Below, piece by piece: positions 62,485 through 64,000 of a stretch of 64,000 bases of DNA. A program made the translations under genes and the position numbers. Origin of the DNA: an uncultured Kiritimatiellota bacterium (lineage in GTDB: Bacteria; Verrucomicrobiota; Kiritimatiellia; RFP12; UBA1067). Position 1 is the first letter of the stretch; every line of letters begins with the position of its first letter. The notes under the pieces are model-generated. The model was not told where the DNA came from. It was given only the letters and a program-made list of their open reading frames with translations, and searched no databases. The stretch lies in assembly GCA_934635385.1 (NCBI GenBank), contig CAKTZI010000008.1, positions 1-64,000 on the forward strand, read 5' to 3'.

Positions 62485-63837
62485 TTACCGCCGTTCCCGG
62501 AACGTGTTGTAGGGAATGAACGGACGCCGCGCGCGGACGCTTTGCGTCGGGAACCAGACGTCATCCGCCGTGAGCCCGCAGGCGTCCACCATGTCGAGCG
62601 CATATTCGAGACGGCCGAAATCGGCCGTCTCGTTGTTTGTGCCGAACGTGAACTTGATGCCGCGCGCCTTGGCACGGGAGATGATCTTCGCGCTCGGAAT
62701 CCGGTAGCGGGCGCTGATCTCCAGCGCGACGTGGTTCTTCGCGAGCGTGTCGAGGAGGCGATTGATGCGCGCGTCCGTCCAGAGGGCGTCGTAGTCCGCC
62801 GCGAGCGGCGGCGGTAGGTACGTCGCGTTCGCGTAGATGTCAACGGGCTCGTTCGTGAGGATCAGCTCGATCTGCGAGACGAGGAAGTCCATCCACTCCT
62901 CGCGTGTGCGGCCGTTCAGCTTGAATTCGGTTGGACGGTAGATGCGCAGCGGCACGCCGTCGTCGACGATTGTCATCGAGTCGGTGAAGAGGTAGTCGAA
63001 CATCCCCAGCGCCCGGCGCGAGAACTCATACGGCCACTTGCGCCCTTCGCCCTGCGCGCCGCGCAGGAACGGCAGATCCTTCACCTCCGCGTAGTAGTCG
63101 TCCGCCTCGGCATCGGAGCGCAGCATCCGCCCGATGCCGCCCTCGCCGACGTTCGGCGCGATGCCGTAGCTGATGCCGTAGTTGAGGCTCTTCGCGTGCG
63201 CCTGCTCCTTCGTGAGGCCGCCCTTGAGGTGGACGTGGAAGTCGATGACGGGGAAGTCGACCTGCTGGTGGCGGATCGCGCGGTCGGTCTGCTCGTCCAC
63301 GGGCGGCAGCGTGTCGTCCGGGTTGCGTGTGCCGTCCGCAAGCGGCTTCAGCGCGAGGTCGGCGAACGCGACGCGGCCCGCCTCGCCCGTGAAGACGAAG
63401 TCGCCGCGACCGAACCGCTGGCGCGCGTGCTCCGCCGTGCGCCACGGACGCTCCGGCTCGGTGTAGCGCACGACCGTGACGCCGCCGACCTTCACCTCGA
63501 CGTTCTTCTCGCGCACGGTCACGTCGAACGCGCACCACTGGCCGTCCTCGGCAAGCGAACGGTAGAGGTTGCGCACGTGGGAAAGCGAGCCCGTCTTGCG
63601 CGTGCCGTCGATGGGGCCGTTGCGGAACAGGATCTCGTAGCCGCCGCCCGCGCCGTCCGCATGGAACGAGAGGCGCGCCGCCGCGCCCGCCTCGGCGCGA
63701 AAGCGCCCCGTGAGCGCGAAGTTGCGCACATCCTCGCCACAGGCGCGGGCGAACCCGGCCTCCGTCGTCAGTTCCGTCGGCACGGCCGCGCCGACCACGC
63801 ACGGGAGCAATCCCGCCACCAGCATGAGTCTTTTCAT
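62485..63837 (-). CDS. Secreted DUF1080-like / metallohydrolase fusion
   Basis: 450 residues on the minus strand. Signal peptide 1-18. Residues 20-170 look like a DUF1080 sandwich (FALTGRFRAEAGAAARLSFH, WCAFDVTVREKNVEVKVGGV, VFTGEAGRVAFADLALKPL). The second half begins with a His-x-His signature in VIDFHVHLKGGLTKEQ near 195 and ends ISARYRIPSAKIISRAKARG, FTFGTNNETADF, resembling PHP-type or amidohydrolase metal-dependent folds. Ribosome site GAAAGG lies upstream. Substrate unknown, probably a glycan fragment. Confidence 0.7.
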   Translation of the reverse strand: MKRLMLVAGLLPCVVGAAVPTELTTEAGFARACGEDVRNFALTGRFRAEAGAAARLSFHADGAGGGYEILFRNGPIDGTRKTGSLSHVRNLYRSLAEDGQWCAFDVTVREKNVEVKVGGVTVVRYTEPERPWRTAEHARQRFGRGDFVFTGEAGRVAFADLALKPLADGTRNPDDTLPPVDEQTDRAIRHQQVDFPVIDFHVHLKGGLTKEQAHAKSLNYGISYGIAPNVGEGGIGRMLRSDAEADDYYAEVKDLPFLRGAQGEGRKWPYEFSRRALGMFDYLFTDSMTIVDDGVPLRIYRPTEFKLNGRTREEWMDFLVSQIELILTNEPVDIYANATYLPPPLAADYDALWTDARINRLLDTLAKNHVALEISARYRIPSAKIISRAKARGIKFTFGTNNETADFGRLEYALDMVDACGLTADDVWFPTQSVRARRPFIPYNTFRERR

Positions 63838-63888
63838 GTCAGAACCTTTCTGTTGCCTTGATTGACTGTTGAATTGTCGATGCCGAAT

Positions 63889-63894
63889 ATTATA
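63889..63894 (-). promoter_or_regulatory. -10 promoter of the minus-strand DUF1080 fusion gene
   Basis: Reverse strand reads TGATATAATATTC; TATAAT is at 63894-63889, adjacent to the stop codon of the upstream gene, with a leader of about 45 nt. Confidence 0.6.
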
Positions 63895-64000
63895 TCAGAT
63901 CAGGCCACGGTCGCGGAGGCTGTCCAGCGCGCGGGAGAGGCGTTCGCGCTTTTCCCGTGCCGCGTCTTCGGGGGACGCGAAGAGCGCGAGCTGGCCGTCG
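63895..64000 (-). CDS. C-terminal end of a gene entering from the right edge (DinB-like tail)
   Basis: 34 codons are visible, ending LSRALDSLRDRGLI and TGA at 63897-63895. The phrase QLALFASPEDAAREKRERLS followed by ALDSLRDR resembles the extreme C-terminus of Y-family DNA polymerase IV (DinB), but it is too short for a firm call. Same strand as the DUF1080 fusion gene, 57 nt upstream of its ATG. Confidence 0.45.
   Translation of the reverse strand, partial: DGQLALFASPEDAAREKRERLSRALDSLRDRGLI

Overview
The window looks like chromosomal DNA of a G+C-rich, Gram-negative, glycan-degrading bacterium. I would guess the PVC superphylum, possibly a gut Kiritimatiellota or Verrucomicrobiota member. 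That is inferred from the mix of secreted GH2, GH97 and DUF1080-type proteins, a secretin, abundant AAA_14/DUF4143 and PDDEXK_9 ATPases, and extended -10 promoters of the TGGTATAAT type; no rRNA is present to confirm it. The large minus-strand open frames are high-GC shadows.

Layout: 1-9.3 kb is a secreted carbohydrate-utilisation cluster: an esterase-GH2 fusion, a free GH2 C-terminal-like domain, a GH-A clan hydrolase and a large beta-strand-rich exported protein. 9.3-48.5 kb is a surface polysaccharide locus made of four same-strand operons: 9694-17686 (short sugar dehydrogenase, XRE regulator, flippase, nitroreductase-like, pyruvyl transferase, HAD protein, UDP-galactopyranose mutase); 19809-25700 (GT2, GT4, acyltransferase, GT2, a frameshifted membrane GT); 28971-34150 (GT4, O-antigen polymerase/ligase, GT4, CapK-like ligase); 37259-48489 (bi-domain oxidoreductase, heparinase II/III, GT4, wecB, GT2, GT4, GT8, GT4-GT8 fusion, unknown). 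48.5-64 kb is housekeeping and envelope: ileS, tRNA-Lys(UUU), GtrA, secretin, DUF481 protein, radical SAM, a XylR-like regulator, serS, GH97, DUF1080 and a DUF1080-metallohydrolase fusion.

The main observation is a family of about 380-bp leader elements. Each of the four polysaccharide operons begins with a full copy, and a truncated fifth copy precedes an AlbA_2/ParA-like gene pair. Each copy carries an extended -10 promoter, a hairpin at the predicted RNA 5' end, a long second hairpin, a short hairpin with a U-tract resembling an intrinsic terminator, a strongly conserved stretch, a possible leader peptide starting MWL, and (full copies) a near-perfect 32-bp palindrome before the first gene. 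It looks like a shared attenuation or antitermination leader for coordinate control of a split capsule/O-antigen locus.

The copies also look like recombination points. One is a promoter/body mosaic, one is followed by a decayed 5' end of the sugar dehydrogenase, and two abutting pieces of the oxidoreductase start lie on either side of an ATPase gene. Accessory ATPase genes sit at every junction between operons, several with a -10 box only 7-8 nt before the start codon, as expected of leaderless mRNAs. Palindromic sequences also occur in frame inside coding genes, including ileS.
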